This document shows, in pieces, positions 37,405 through 46,965 of a stretch of 64,000 bases of DNA. The stretch comes from Anaerolineaceae bacterium (GTDB taxonomy: Bacteria; Chloroflexota; Anaerolineae; Anaerolineales; Anaerolineaceae): contig DQHW01000007.1 in NCBI GenBank assembly GCA_003524305.1, forward strand, positions 89,096 to 153,095, read 5' to 3'. Within the stretch, counting starts at the first letter, position 1, and each line of letters begins with the position of its first letter. The notes under the pieces were generated by a model that had not been told where the DNA came from, searched no databases, and saw only the letters and a list, made by a program, of their open reading frames with translations. The position numbers and the translations under genes are program-made.

Positions 37405-38298
37405 CCAATCCAACCTGAATTTTGGGTTTGTAATTTGAAGTGCATTAAGCGCCAGGTAGACAGCCAAAATGACAAAGACTGTACAGAATGAATCCACTGT
37501 GAAAAAGTGAGACATTTGAATCAGAAAAACAGCCGCCGCATATAAACCAGCCGCGAGTACACCAGTTTTTTTTCCGAAAAGTTTTTTTGCCAACAGGTAG
37601 ATCATCCACAATGCGAGCATGTCAAAGACGCCTGAAATTACCCTGCCGACCAGTACAATTTGATCATAAGAGGTTTTGTGAATGATTTCTGCCACTATAC
37701 GTGTTGTGAATAGCGGCAGCATGCCGTAGGTGTAAGAACCGTGATTTACGGGGTTCATTGTGCTGTTGGCTGTGTCGAAGTATTCTTTTAAACTTGATAC
37801 AGTTTGGATATTCGTTGCAACATCGGTAATATAACGTTCATCAGGATGCTGATGCTTATTCAGGTCCCAGTTAATTCCGTTAAACCTGAAGAAGGCTCCT
37901 ATCAGTATGATGAAAAAGAGCAGAAGATTCAGGTTGGAATTGACCTTGTCTTTTTCTTTAACTTGAGATTCTTTTTGATCGGTGGCAAGAACGGATTCTT
38001 CAAGCACTTCATTTGAAATGGTAAAGTGGGCGGTTGATAATTGGGGTTCAGGTTCTACTGGTGAAGGTGAAATTTCAATTGTCTGAATTGGTTCTTCAGA
38101 TTCAATTTTGCAATGGGTTTTAATCCGTTCAAGTGTGGCAGAGTCTACGCCCCAAACCTGGTTCAATTGATCAATTTTTTCGTAAGGCCGAAAAGCAATA
38201 ATACGTTTTGCCAGGCGGAGGCTGATTTTTAACGAAGTGGCTAAAAGTTTTTCATCCGCGGTGTTAATATCAATCAGTGGGTGCTGTGTTGTTTTCAT
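37402..38298 (-). pseudogene. N-terminal part of the interrupted HhH-GT39-DUF2298 gene
   Basis: 298 aa from ATG 38298, preferred because GGAGG lies 7 nt upstream (the in-frame ATG at 38304 touches the SD). Residues 5-65 are a helix-hairpin-helix domain of the ComEA/GspK-like type ('DINTADEKLLATSLKIS' and 'LAKRIIAFRPYEKIDQL'). After an acidic linker and a membrane segment, 'HQHPDERYITDVATNI' carries the GT39 catalytic acidic pair. The product ends at 'RLDW' in the middle of the transferase domain, so it is unlikely to work alone. With the downstream frame the intact protein would have about 1865 residues. Confidence 0.75.
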
Positions 38299-38743
38299 AA
38301 CCATTCCTCCGCTATTACTTTACGTTTAAATTCTCGAAAGTGATCCCGCAAGTGTTTTCTTTCGCGCGTAAACTAAATCTTAATAATTAATTATATATGT
38401 TTCCATGCTATTTTGTTTTATTGGAGATTACTTTTTTAGGGCTGCCGTTTTCAAATTTTACAGCATACTAATTTACTGACGGCTAATCCCACCATATAGT
38501 ATCCAAGCTTCGAGATCTAATTTATTTTTAAAAACTTATTTATTAGGTACTCAAAATTGGATAGAAAGACGAAGGCCTTGCAGTTTCAGGTCTTTGAATC
38601 GCTGACTTCTGAAACCCGAAAACACCTGACTTCAATGCTTAAAGAAAAATTATCCAGGCTGCCATTAGCAAAGCAATAAACGCCTGCTCAGAATACTTCG
38701 TTTAAAGAATGATTGCGTATTTTTATATTTTCTCACCCAAATT
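38299..38743. other. 445-bp stretch without a clear gene
   Basis: AT-rich, lying between the start of the HhH-GT39 gene and the end of the MFS gene, so it should hold the promoter of the former; no consensus pair stands out. The only coding-like signal is the short plus-strand frame listed separately at 38557-38679. Confidence 0.5.
38557..38679 (+). pseudogene. Short coding-like remnant (about 40 codons)
   Basis: A plus-strand frame is open from 38521 to TAA 38677 and reads like real protein after TTG 38557 ('LDRKTKALQFQVFESL', 'TSETRKHLTSMLKEKL'), with amphipathic, charged composition unlike the AT-rich surroundings. There is no SD. It could be the tail of a decayed gene such as a transposase or a small helical protein. 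I cannot name a family. Confidence 0.25.
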
Positions 38744-40018
38744 TTATTGACCAGTTGGTTTGTTCGGGGAATCCAGTTCGTGAGGTTTATTACTCTCATT
38801 TGGGGTTGAGCGCAGTTTTTTATTATTTATTAGAAGAAAACCGAATGTGGCTATCAATCCGACCAAGCCGCTGATATACCAGAGCATGTTTGGATTTTTA
38901 CTGTCGAGGAGCAGCCCGGCAAAATATGGACCAATTGTAAAGGCAATACTCCAGGTCAATCCTGAAACCGCCATATAGCGTCCTCGCATGTCTTCTGGTG
39001 CAAAACCCGCGACAATGGATTGTTGGAATGGAGCTACGACCATCTCACCGATCGTAATAACAACCATAGCTGTGATAAAAAGGGTGAACCCTGTGACGAA
39101 CCCATACATGGCAAAACCGACTGCATATAATAGGGATCCGATTGCCATCATGAGCATGGGCTTATATTTTTCAAGTTTACGTGTGACCCAGAATTGCAGT
39201 ACTACAACAATAATTGCATTGATACTCAGGAGTGTTCCATATGATATTTCTTTCACCCCTCGATAATCGCGCAGGAATACGCCAAGGGTTGTGTTCATGT
39301 TTGTGTAGACAAGAGTCATTAATACTGTTATCGCGATGAATAATAAAAAAGGTCCATCTTTAAATACATGAGAATAACCGGCAAAAGTCTGTTTTAAGGT
39401 TTCGGGTTTCGCATCAGGTTGACCTTGAGGTTTGGTTTCAGGTAAGGCGAACACCACAATAATTGCCGCAATTACACTAATCACTGAATCGACGACAAAT
39501 AATGTGAGGTATGAGTTTGCAACGAGAAAACCTGCAACTGGCGGTGCAATGATAGCCGAAACGTTGAATACTACCCGAAAAATTCCATACCCTTCGGCAC
39601 GTTTTTCGGGTGGGAGCAGATCGGCAATCACAGCTTCGTGAGCTGGACCACCAATACTACTCAAGGTACCAACAATTACAGAAACGGCAATGAATATAGC
39701 CAAGGTCGGGGCAAACCCCATTCCCAATGCACTTAACGCAGAAAGGAGCAGACTGGCAATAATTACCCCTTTACGGCCGAGGCGATCTGCAAGTGCGCCG
39801 CCGAGTGCATTGCCGACCATGCCTGAAACTGAGAACACAGCAAAGAGGATGCCCACGGTTGACATGCCAATTTCAAATTTCTTCGTGAGATACAATGCAA
39901 AAAATGGGTAGAGCATGAATCCACCCAGGTGATCAATAAACACAATGAGGTTATAGGTCCAGAAGGCCCGCGGATAATCGTTAAATATTTTTTTAAGTTT
40001 TGCTACTTGATCACCCAT
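38744..40018 (-). CDS. MFS transporter
   Basis: 424 aa from ATG 40018, which has GGAG 6 nt upstream (an in-frame TTG at 40030 overlaps that SD). Twelve membrane segments are visible. The MFS loop 2-3 motif appears as 'GGALADRLGRKGVI', and 'PPEKRAEGYGIFRVVFNVSA' is typical of DHA1-type multidrug exporters of the MdtG/YjiO kind. 'APEDMRGRYMAVSG' is the matching second-half motif. It probably exports drugs or metabolites. It is the next gene after a serine hydrolase on the same strand, but a perfect palindrome lies between them. Confidence 0.9.
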   Translation of the reverse strand: MGDQVAKLKKIFNDYPRAFWTYNLIVFIDHLGGFMLYPFFALYLTKKFEIGMSTVGILFAVFSVSGMVGNALGGALADRLGRKGVIIASLLLSALSALGMGFAPTLAIFIAVSVIVGTLSSIGGPAHEAVIADLLPPEKRAEGYGIFRVVFNVSAIIAPPVAGFLVANSYLTLFVVDSVISVIAAIIVVFALPETKPQGQPDAKPETLKQTFAGYSHVFKDGPFLLFIAITVLMTLVYTNMNTTLGVFLRDYRGVKEISYGTLLSINAIIVVVLQFWVTRKLEKYKPMLMMAIGSLLYAVGFAMYGFVTGFTLFITAMVVITIGEMVVAPFQQSIVAGFAPEDMRGRYMAVSGLTWSIAFTIGPYFAGLLLDSKNPNMLWYISGLVGLIATFGFLLINNKKLRSTPNESNKPHELDSPNKPTGQ

Positions 40019-40228
40019 TCGTATCTCCAAAAATTTCCACTGTTTTCCTGCCTAATTATGAGATACTCTGCAACAAAACGCATGGCGTAAAAAATTCATT
40101 TTACTTTAATTTGACCTAATTGGATTACTCCAATTATTTTGAAACTTAATAAGAAAAATATGCCTTATTATTTTTGAACAATTCACAATAACAGGGAAGA
40201 GTTTTTGAGATGACCTAGCAAATGTTTA

Positions 40229-40260
40229 CAGAGCTCAAAAAGACGTCTTTTTGAGCTCTG
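40229..40260. terminator. Perfect 32-bp palindrome, probable terminator of the serine hydrolase gene
   Basis: CAGAGCTCAAAAAGAC and its exact reverse complement meet at 40244/40245. As RNA it would form a long stem with A- and T-runs inside the arms. It begins 22 bp after the stop of the hydrolase gene in its reading direction. Confidence 0.65.
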
Positions 40261-40282
40261 TATATATCACTTGTGATGTAAT

Positions 40283-41449
40283 TTACTTGATTCGATAGAC
40301 TGTCGAAAGTATTTGAATCATGGTTTGAACGCTGGACGCAGTAGCGTCAGAGGACCCAAAACTGGATACGTAAACCATATCAGAAGATTGGTCATAAAAG
40401 AGTTGTGTTCCCAGCACACCCATATGCCCGGTCATTCTGGGTAAAAATCCCAGTGTGGGCATGAATTTTTCAAATTGCATTTGCATGAATCCATTCCCGT
40501 AGGCAATACCTGGCATAAATTCATAGTCAAATTTATTTAGGGTATCGAGGGTTTCTGGAGTGATGATCTTCCCCTGGTACAAAGATCTGATATATAATGC
40601 CAGATCATCAAGTGTGGAGATCACTCCGCCGCCAGCCCAATCGATGCTGACACTTTGAAATTCGCTGATTTCATGACCGTTGACCCAGGCTTCTGCGATC
40701 GGACGTTTTCCATTTTTGGGTTCAGAATAAAACATCAAATAGGTATCATTCATTTCCAAGGGGTCAAAAATTACTTCATGTAGATTTTCGTGAAAAGGCT
40801 TCTTAGTAATAGATTCAATGATTAACCCAAGTAGGATGTAACCGGTGTCGGAATAATGGTAGCCATTTCCGGGTGCGAAATAGGCATGCTGATAATCTTG
40901 TGTAAATTTCACTAAATCTTGCGGGGTAAAGAACTTATCTGGAGTAAGATAAAGAGACTCCATCAATCCGTTGTCCTCAAGAGCAAAATAGTCTGCCACT
41001 CCGCTAGTGTGTGAAAGTAGTTGTTGAATAGTTACCTGGTCTTCGTAATCAACGCCTTCAAATACGAAGAGGTTTTCAAGTAAGGCTTTATCCAGATATA
41101 AACTTATTGGATCGCTTAATTGGATCTTTCCATCATCAATCAAACTACCAATTAACGTGGCCGTAAATAACTTTCCAACACTGGCAATATGAAAAGGTTG
41201 GTCAGTTTTGATCATTTCTCCGTTCGATTTTCCTGTCGTATATTTCAACATTAAATCTTTTCTGGGGGCGTCAATGTAGACCAATGCAGAATAAATAGAT
41301 TTCTTATCATTCAGGCTATTTTCAACATATCCCTTGATCAAAGAATTGGCTTGATCTCTGGTAACAGGCTTGGAACTTAACCAAAAAAACCCACCGATAA
41401 CGATCACAAGAATTAGAACTGTTATTCCCAAGATTTTTATGACCTTCAT
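40283..41449 (-). CDS. Serine hydrolase of the beta-lactamase/class C family
   Basis: 388 aa. One N-terminal membrane segment (about 5-25) anchors or exports it. The active-site S-x-x-K is Ser90-Val-Gly-Lys93 in 'IASVGKLFT', and the second motif is Tyr199-Ser-Asp in 'YHYSDTGY', the Y-x-D/N form of esterase or peptidase relatives. A third 'GHMG' replaces K-T-G. These suggest a D-aminopeptidase, esterase or PBP4-like enzyme rather than a resistance lactamase. AAAGGAG precedes the ATG. It is divergent from a PadR regulator and probably under its control. Confidence 0.88.
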   Translation of the reverse strand: MKVIKILGITVLILVIVIGGFFWLSSKPVTRDQANSLIKGYVENSLNDKKSIYSALVYIDAPRKDLMLKYTTGKSNGEMIKTDQPFHIASVGKLFTATLIGSLIDDGKIQLSDPISLYLDKALLENLFVFEGVDYEDQVTIQQLLSHTSGVADYFALEDNGLMESLYLTPDKFFTPQDLVKFTQDYQHAYFAPGNGYHYSDTGYILLGLIIESITKKPFHENLHEVIFDPLEMNDTYLMFYSEPKNGKRPIAEAWVNGHEISEFQSVSIDWAGGGVISTLDDLALYIRSLYQGKIITPETLDTLNKFDYEFMPGIAYGNGFMQMQFEKFMPTLGFLPRMTGHMGVLGTQLFYDQSSDMVYVSSFGSSDATASSVQTMIQILSTVYRIK

Positions 41450-41466
41450 TATTTTTTCTCCTTTTT

Positions 41467-41500
41467 ATATTACTAATAACTATATAACGAATAGTAATAT
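41467..41500. promoter_or_regulatory. Inverted repeat between hydrolase and PadR genes, candidate operator
   Basis: ATATTACTA (41467-41475) and TAGTAATAT (41492-41500) are exact complements with a 16-bp spacer, inside the 124-bp divergent gap. PadR proteins bind such AT-rich dyads. A TATAAT at 41551-41556 probably drives the PadR gene with a very short leader. Confidence 0.55.
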
Positions 41501-41573
41501 TAAAAGTTGCAAGTGTCAATATCAGATATTACGAAAAGAAATATTGCAGCTATAATAATAAGTGGAGAATCAC

Positions 41574-42107
41574 ATGGATATAGTTATCTTGGGTTTATTA
41601 ATGGTTCAGGATCTAACGGTTTATCAACTTAACCAGGCTTTTAAATCAGGTATTGCATTAATTTACAGCGCCAGCTACGGCAGTATTCTAAGCGCGATTA
41701 AGAAACTGCTTGAATTAAAAGAAATCACATTTATTGAATTGGTTGAGAATGGACGTAATAAAAAAATCTACCATATCACTGCTGCAGGCATAGCTCATTT
41801 TTTCCAATGGATGCATGCTGATATTGATGGAAATAAGCTTGAAACCATGGCTTTATGCAAGGTGTTTTTTCTGGGATTAATCGATTCAGATGATGAGAAA
41901 AGAAAAATTCTTGAAAACATCATTTCGGCGATCATTAATATGGAAGAGTCATTAAATCAACTTTCTCAATATTTATCACAGTTGCAATTATCCGATGAAG
42001 AAAAAAAACTGCACGGCTACCAGTTTAAAACGCTGGATTATGGAATTCGCTCACATGGGGTTGCCAGAGAATGGGCGCAAGAATTATTGGATGAATTATC
42101 AGCCTGA
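41574..42107 (+). CDS. PadR family transcriptional regulator
   Basis: 177 aa from ATG 41574 (GGAG 5 nt upstream; GTG 41562 also in frame). The winged-helix starts with 'DIVILGLLMVQDLTVYQL', the PadR hallmark, and continues to the wing 'NGRNKKIYHITAAG'. Residues 85-175 form the C-terminal helical dimerisation domain (Vir_act_alpha_C type). It is divergent from the serine hydrolase, and an inverted repeat lies in the shared gap. The inducer is unknown. Confidence 0.9.
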   Translation: MDIVILGLLMVQDLTVYQLNQAFKSGIALIYSASYGSILSAIKKLLELKEITFIELVENGRNKKIYHITAAGIAHFFQWMHADIDGNKLETMALCKVFFLGLIDSDDEKRKILENIISAIINMEESLNQLSQYLSQLQLSDEEKKLHGYQFKTLDYGIRSHGVAREWAQELLDELSA

Positions 42108-42203
42108 CTACCAATATTTTGTTTTCCAAGTGAGAGTGTCTAAATAAATTTTAGTTAAATTCTTACGCGTAGGTTAGTGCGCCTACCTTGAATAAGTTGT
42201 TGA

Positions 42204-44474
42204 CTAAGATATTGAAGCGATCTCTACCCTGTCACGGCCATTATGTTTTGCGATATAAAGAGCCTCATCTGCTTTTTCCAGGATTCCTTCCACTGTTGAA
42301 CTGTGCTCAGGGAATATTGCAACACCTAAAGAAACGGTGATCACTCCCAGGGGTTGGCGGTGATATTCGACCCTGATTGACTTGATGGCTTCTCGAATTC
42401 GTTCAGCGCGTTGCAAGGTTACTTCCTGGTTAGCCTCGGGCAATATGAGTATAAATTCTTCACCACCATAACGACAGGTAATATCTTCACCCCTTATTTG
42501 GGTTTGAAGTTGTGCGCCAATCTCACGCAAAACAACATTTCCAGCTTCATGTCCATATGTATTGTTAAAATCTCTAAAATGGTCAATATCCAGCATGATA
42601 ATCCCAACGGGTGTATTTTTACGCATCGCCCGGGGAATTTCACGGGCAAGAGATTCTTCCATATAGCGCCTGTTAAACAAGCCGGTAAGGGCGTCACGAA
42701 TGGATTGAATCCGTAATGTTTCACGAAGTTTCAAGTTTGAAAGCGAAAGTGAAAGATGGTCTGCGAGAGCATGTGCCAGGTCCCGGATATTTTCTAGTGG
42801 TACGGTTTCTTCCCCTTGTTCAATATGTAACACGCCGATCATTTCTCCGGAGGCCATCATTGGAACTTCAAAATAGTGTCCAAAAAATGGTTTTTTAATA
42901 TGCCGGCAGGTCAGCCCAGGTTTTGATGAATTGCCATGATAAATCTGACCTCGGCGCATAGCCCAACAATCGCTTGGAGCAAAAGAAGTTTCACTTTGAA
43001 GGTTTCTTCCCCAAACCGTCATAGCTTCGACAGAGGATTGTGAATTGTTTTGGATGAATAATGCCCCCGAAGTATTGGGAAACAACTGGGGAACGTATTC
43101 CTTAATAATGGTAAAGTATTCTTCACGTTCATTACTTACTTGAAGTAAATCACCCATTTGACGAAGCAGGTTTGCTTCTTGATTGCGTATTTCGAGGTCA
43201 TTGACCCAAGAGATCAGTTTTTCATTCGCTTTTGCAATTTCTTGTTCTGCCAGCCTGCGTTCAGTGATGTCTTCAGAAGTGACTAATAATCCAATTACTT
43301 TTCCGTCTCGGTCATGCAAGGGGATTTTATTGGTTCTACCCCAAACCTGAGAACTATCTGGTCGGAAGGTGGGTTCTTCAACTCCCAGCTTGGGGGAATC
43401 CATATCGATGACACTTTGATCATCATCCCGATATTGTTGGGCAAAAGCTTTCCACGGAAGATCAAAATCGGATTTCCCAACGATATCTGCTGGAGAGGAA
43501 AGCCCCATTTGGGTTGCAAAAGCCTGGTTGCACCCCATATAAACCAGGTTGCTGTCCTTCCAAAATGCCAGCATGGGAATATTTTCAACGACAAGTTGGA
43601 GCATTTGCCGCGAGCGAAACAATTCGTCTTCAGCTAATTTGCGTTTGGTAACATCGCGGGCAATACCCACCAACCCGATCACCTTGCCCTGGTTATCGTG
43701 GAACGGAACTTTTATGGCGCTAACCCAACGCTTTTGTCCACTTGCTGTAACACTGGGTTCCTCTTCAACAATTACAGGTTGATCTGTATCCATCACCTGA
43801 CGATCATTAGCCTGATAACTTGCCGCAAGCTCAGGTGGGTAGAAATCCATATCACTTTTGCCTACAAGAAGAGCCGGGTCATTAACCCCAATAACCCTGG
43901 CGTCACTAAGGTTATTGAGAACAAAACGGCATTCTCGATCATGGACAAATATTTGATCGGGTATATTATCAACGACAGCTCGCAACAAACGTCGTTCTTT
44001 TTCAAGTGTTTCTTCCACAAGTCTGCGATAAGTGAGATCTTCCTTAATCGCCACAAAATGAGTTATGACACCCTGCTTGTCTATCACTGGCGATATGGAA
44101 ATGGTTTCCCAAAATAATTCACCATTTTTTTTGCGGTTGTAAAATTTTCCATGCCAGGTCTTGCCAGACTTAATTGTCTGCCAAAGGGAGGCATATTCTT
44201 CAGCCGTAGTATGCCCTGATTTTAGGATACTGGGGTTTTTACCAACAACATCTATAAAAGAATACCCAGTAATCTCTGTGAACATTGGATTGACATACTT
44301 AATAACTCCATCGATATCGGTGATCACGACGGAAACAGGATTTTGTTCAACTGCGCACATAAAAATTCGAAGTTGTTCTTCGATTTGATTAAAGTCCCCA
44401 GGGTTTGAGACATGTTGATAGAGTTCGGATAACCCGTTTTTCTGTTGGCTTTTGGCTTTTTGATTATCTTTCAT
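42204..44474 (-). CDS. Diguanylate cyclase with three PAS domains and a GAF domain
   Basis: 756 aa from ATG 44474, behind AGGGGG. Order: PAS (about 40-150), PAS (160-280), PAS (285-405), coiled linker, GAF (about 430-570), GGDEF (580-750). The active site is 'YGGEEF' and the product-inhibition I-site R-x-x-D ('RGED') lies five residues before it, so an active and feedback-regulated cyclase making c-di-GMP is expected. No membrane segments, so it senses a cytoplasmic signal. 'SDCWAMRRGQIY' in the GAF part is a common variant block of such proteins. It is monocistronic. Confidence 0.92.
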   Translation of the reverse strand: MKDNQKAKSQQKNGLSELYQHVSNPGDFNQIEEQLRIFMCAVEQNPVSVVITDIDGVIKYVNPMFTEITGYSFIDVVGKNPSILKSGHTTAEEYASLWQTIKSGKTWHGKFYNRKKNGELFWETISISPVIDKQGVITHFVAIKEDLTYRRLVEETLEKERRLLRAVVDNIPDQIFVHDRECRFVLNNLSDARVIGVNDPALLVGKSDMDFYPPELAASYQANDRQVMDTDQPVIVEEEPSVTASGQKRWVSAIKVPFHDNQGKVIGLVGIARDVTKRKLAEDELFRSRQMLQLVVENIPMLAFWKDSNLVYMGCNQAFATQMGLSSPADIVGKSDFDLPWKAFAQQYRDDDQSVIDMDSPKLGVEEPTFRPDSSQVWGRTNKIPLHDRDGKVIGLLVTSEDITERRLAEQEIAKANEKLISWVNDLEIRNQEANLLRQMGDLLQVSNEREEYFTIIKEYVPQLFPNTSGALFIQNNSQSSVEAMTVWGRNLQSETSFAPSDCWAMRRGQIYHGNSSKPGLTCRHIKKPFFGHYFEVPMMASGEMIGVLHIEQGEETVPLENIRDLAHALADHLSLSLSNLKLRETLRIQSIRDALTGLFNRRYMEESLAREIPRAMRKNTPVGIIMLDIDHFRDFNNTYGHEAGNVVLREIGAQLQTQIRGEDITCRYGGEEFILILPEANQEVTLQRAERIREAIKSIRVEYHRQPLGVITVSLGVAIFPEHSSTVEGILEKADEALYIAKHNGRDRVEIASIS

Positions 44475-44686
44475 CAATACCCCCTGTAACGACAAAAAAT
44501 CGATTCAGAAGAGAAAATGGAAAAAATTCTTAATTTCCATATGCAGATTAAGGTTCTATTGTTTTCGCCTTATTTCGGCGATATTTTGGGGAACACACTA
44601 TAGTTTAGCACTTTTTTTGTTAAAAAATACATTCCATCAAAATACAAAGGGATTACTTTTTGCAAAGTAAATTATTCGAGCAATTA

Positions 44687-45901
44687 TTATTGTGGTTTTC
44701 CAGGAGGGAAGCGGTAAACTATCGCAAGTCCACCTTCTGCGGTTTCGCGATAGACATGGGGCAAGTCACGGCCAGTTTTTGCCATGACTCTTACGACCTC
44801 ATCAAATGAAATCCGGTGACTTCCGTCTGAATAAAGGGCAAATGTGGCGCAGTCCAGTGCTCTGGTTGCCGCGAAGGCATTGCGTTCAATACAGGGGATT
44901 TGCACCAGCCCATTGACCGGATCACATGTCAGACCTAAATGATGTTCCAACCCCATTTCTGCAGCGTATTCAACTTGCCGGATGGATCCGCCCATCATTT
45001 GGGCTGCGGCGGCAGCAGCCATGGAACATGCAGAACCAACTTCACCCTGGCAGCCAACCTCAGCGCCAGAGATGGATGCATTTGTTTTTATCAAGTTGCC
45101 AATCAGACCTGCCGTTGCGAGCGCATGTAAAATATCCAATTCGGTGGTCTCAAAAGTCTCTTCGACGTAACGTAAAACGGCAGGCAGAATCCCCGCGGAA
45201 CCGCAAGTTGGAGCGGTTACAATTCTTTCACCCATAGCGTTTTCTTCAGCCACTGCAAGGGCATAAGCAGGCAAAAAGCCTTCTTTTTTTAATTTTTCAC
45301 CCGATGTTTCAATTTTTCGATAGATGTTACGGGCTCGCCGTGAGACTCCTAATCCACCAGGTAGTACGCCTTCAGATATCAATCCGCGATTGATGCTGTC
45401 TTTCATCGCAGACCATACTTCGTGCAAATATGAAGAAAAAGAATCATCTTCGTAATCTAGTACATATTCCCAAAAAGATTTGCCAACCTGAGTACACTCT
45501 CTTAAAATATCTGACATGATCTCATGTGGATATATTCGTTTTGAATTTAGGTTTTTTGAACTGTCGGTAATGACCCCACCACCCGGGCTGTAAACTTCCC
45601 AGATATCAGTGACTTTTTGAGTGCTATTGAGGGCTTCAAAGCGCATACCGTTTGGATGAAGTGGAAGTAATTCATCCGGTTTCCAAATAAATTCAACTTG
45701 TTTTGGGTACATTGCATTCACAATGGTGATATCTGTCAAATGTCCCCGGCCTGTGGCTGCCAGGCTTCCAAATAAAGTCACCCGATACGATGTTGCATCG
45801 GAGGTGCGCGAGCTGAACACCTCTGCAGCTTTTCGCGGACCCATTGTATGGCTGCTGGAGGGACCGTTTCCTATTTTATATAACTCGCAAATTGATTCCA
45901 T
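44687..45901 (-). CDS. sdaA: L-serine ammonia-lyase (L-serine dehydratase), single-chain
   Basis: 404 aa from ATG 45901; TTG 45922 adds seven residues but has its SD touching the start. The protein opens with 'SICELYKIGNGPSSSHTMGP', the beta-domain signature. The catalytic half contains 'TAPTCGSAGILPAV', 'GAEVGCQGEVGSACSMAAA' and 'GLTCDPVNGLVQIPC', with the cysteines that hold the oxygen-labile [4Fe-4S] cluster. It converts L-serine to pyruvate and ammonia. Single-chain SdaA-type rather than the split alpha/beta form. Its neighbours do not suggest a special role. Confidence 0.95.
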   Translation of the reverse strand: MESICELYKIGNGPSSSHTMGPRKAAEVFSSRTSDATSYRVTLFGSLAATGRGHLTDITIVNAMYPKQVEFIWKPDELLPLHPNGMRFEALNSTQKVTDIWEVYSPGGGVITDSSKNLNSKRIYPHEIMSDILRECTQVGKSFWEYVLDYEDDSFSSYLHEVWSAMKDSINRGLISEGVLPGGLGVSRRARNIYRKIETSGEKLKKEGFLPAYALAVAEENAMGERIVTAPTCGSAGILPAVLRYVEETFETTELDILHALATAGLIGNLIKTNASISGAEVGCQGEVGSACSMAAAAAAQMMGGSIRQVEYAAEMGLEHHLGLTCDPVNGLVQIPCIERNAFAATRALDCATFALYSDGSHRISFDEVVRVMAKTGRDLPHVYRETAEGGLAIVYRFPPGKPQ

Positions 45902-46380
45902 GAAATTTTTACTCTGTATCAACCCTATTGGAATTGGGATAAACTAACTATTGGTTATAGAAATAATAAAATGAGTTTATCATATATCGCCAAGCCAAAC
46001 CCCTTCGGGGTTTTTACACTTGATGACATCACAGTTCATATCCAACCCATTGATCACAATTCGCAAGCAACCAGCAAAAGATTCTGCCTCACCAAGATCA
46101 AGTAAAGCCAAAACACATTCACAAGTGATTAATTAAAACCATATTGAGTTATTAATCTTCGATCCCTTAAGCTCACGAAATATTTAGGTCAACATCAGAT
46201 AAAAAATGTTTTACCAACTTGTATTTCGTTTCGAGTGAAAGAGTTACAATAACCCAGGAAATAATAGATATTGAACATAATCCATAACACGGGATAATTT
46301 AAGAAACTGAATTGCTAAATACTGAAGTGTTTATTGTTGTGACTGGTTACTATAAACCCGAAAACCAAGGAGCAATATTA
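45902..46380. other. 479-bp intergenic stretch with an orphan terminator-like hairpin
   Basis: AAACCCC-TTC-GGGGTTT at 45997-46013 followed by further T looks like an intrinsic plus-strand terminator. No gene on the plus strand ends before it: the flanking genes diverge. A short untranslated RNA could end here. The remainder is AT-rich and should hold promoters for the dehydratase and the NIPSNAP gene. Confidence 0.5.
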
Positions 46381-46743
46381 ATGAAAAGTGTTATTGAAAT
46401 TAGGTCATACATCATTAAAGATGGAAAAAGAGATGAATTTCACCGTCTTGTTTCTTTGGATTCATATCCATTGATGATGAAATGGGGTATTGATGTTGTG
46501 GCATTTGGCCCATCCGTGCATGATGAAAATTCGTATGTGCTAATGCGTGCTTTTACCGATGACGCCGAAAGAATTGCCAGCCAGGAAAAATTCTACGGAA
46601 GCGATGATTGGCGAAACGGGCCAAGAAAAAGCATTGTTGAGCTAATTGAGAATGATACGAATATCGTGTTGGAAGTTAATGAAAATACAATTCTAGCAAT
46701 AAAGGACAACCATATCGGGATAGATTCCGTTCCAATTATGTAG
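46381..46743 (+). CDS. NIPSNAP family protein
   Basis: 120 aa from ATG 46381, which follows AAGGAG with 9-nt spacing (the frame is open further upstream, but without an SD). The sequence 'VIEIRSYIIKDGKRDEFHRL' followed by 'WGIDVVAFGPSVHDENSYVL' matches the NIPSNAP ferredoxin-like fold (dimeric alpha/beta barrel). 'SQEKFYGSDDWRNGPR' is the typical C-terminal block. The molecular function of bacterial NIPSNAP proteins is mostly unknown. It stands alone. Confidence 0.82.
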   Translation: MKSVIEIRSYIIKDGKRDEFHRLVSLDSYPLMMKWGIDVVAFGPSVHDENSYVLMRAFTDDAERIASQEKFYGSDDWRNGPRKSIVELIENDTNIVLEVNENTILAIKDNHIGIDSVPIM

Positions 46744-46965
46744 GTATAAAGTTAATCTACTGAATTTATAAGAACTGTTTCGGTATATTGGTTTTAAATT
46801 TTGTGTATATTATTCTACTAATTTTGGAAGCTAAGCTAACCACCGAAAAAATTTTTCATTTAGCTAAAAATTAATATTTTTCGTAATCCAAAACACCAGA
46901 TTTTTCTTGTGTTAGTTAGTAGCGGGGAGTGGTTATCATCCCCTCATTAGGGATTCAATCCACCA

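Noticed and set aside
40283..41449. Beta-lactam resistance gene
   Set aside because: The Y-S-D and G-H-M-G motifs fit esterase or peptidase relatives of class C rather than a resistance enzyme.
42169..42186. Small hairpin GTAGG-N8-CCTAC between the PadR and cyclase genes
   Set aside because: A 5-bp stem without a T-tract is too weak to call a terminator.
46915..46965. tRNA-like 3' segment (T-loop-like TTCAATC followed by CCACCA)
   Set aside because: The T-stem does not pair, no acceptor or anticodon stem could be built, and the hairpin directly after it is a normal terminator.
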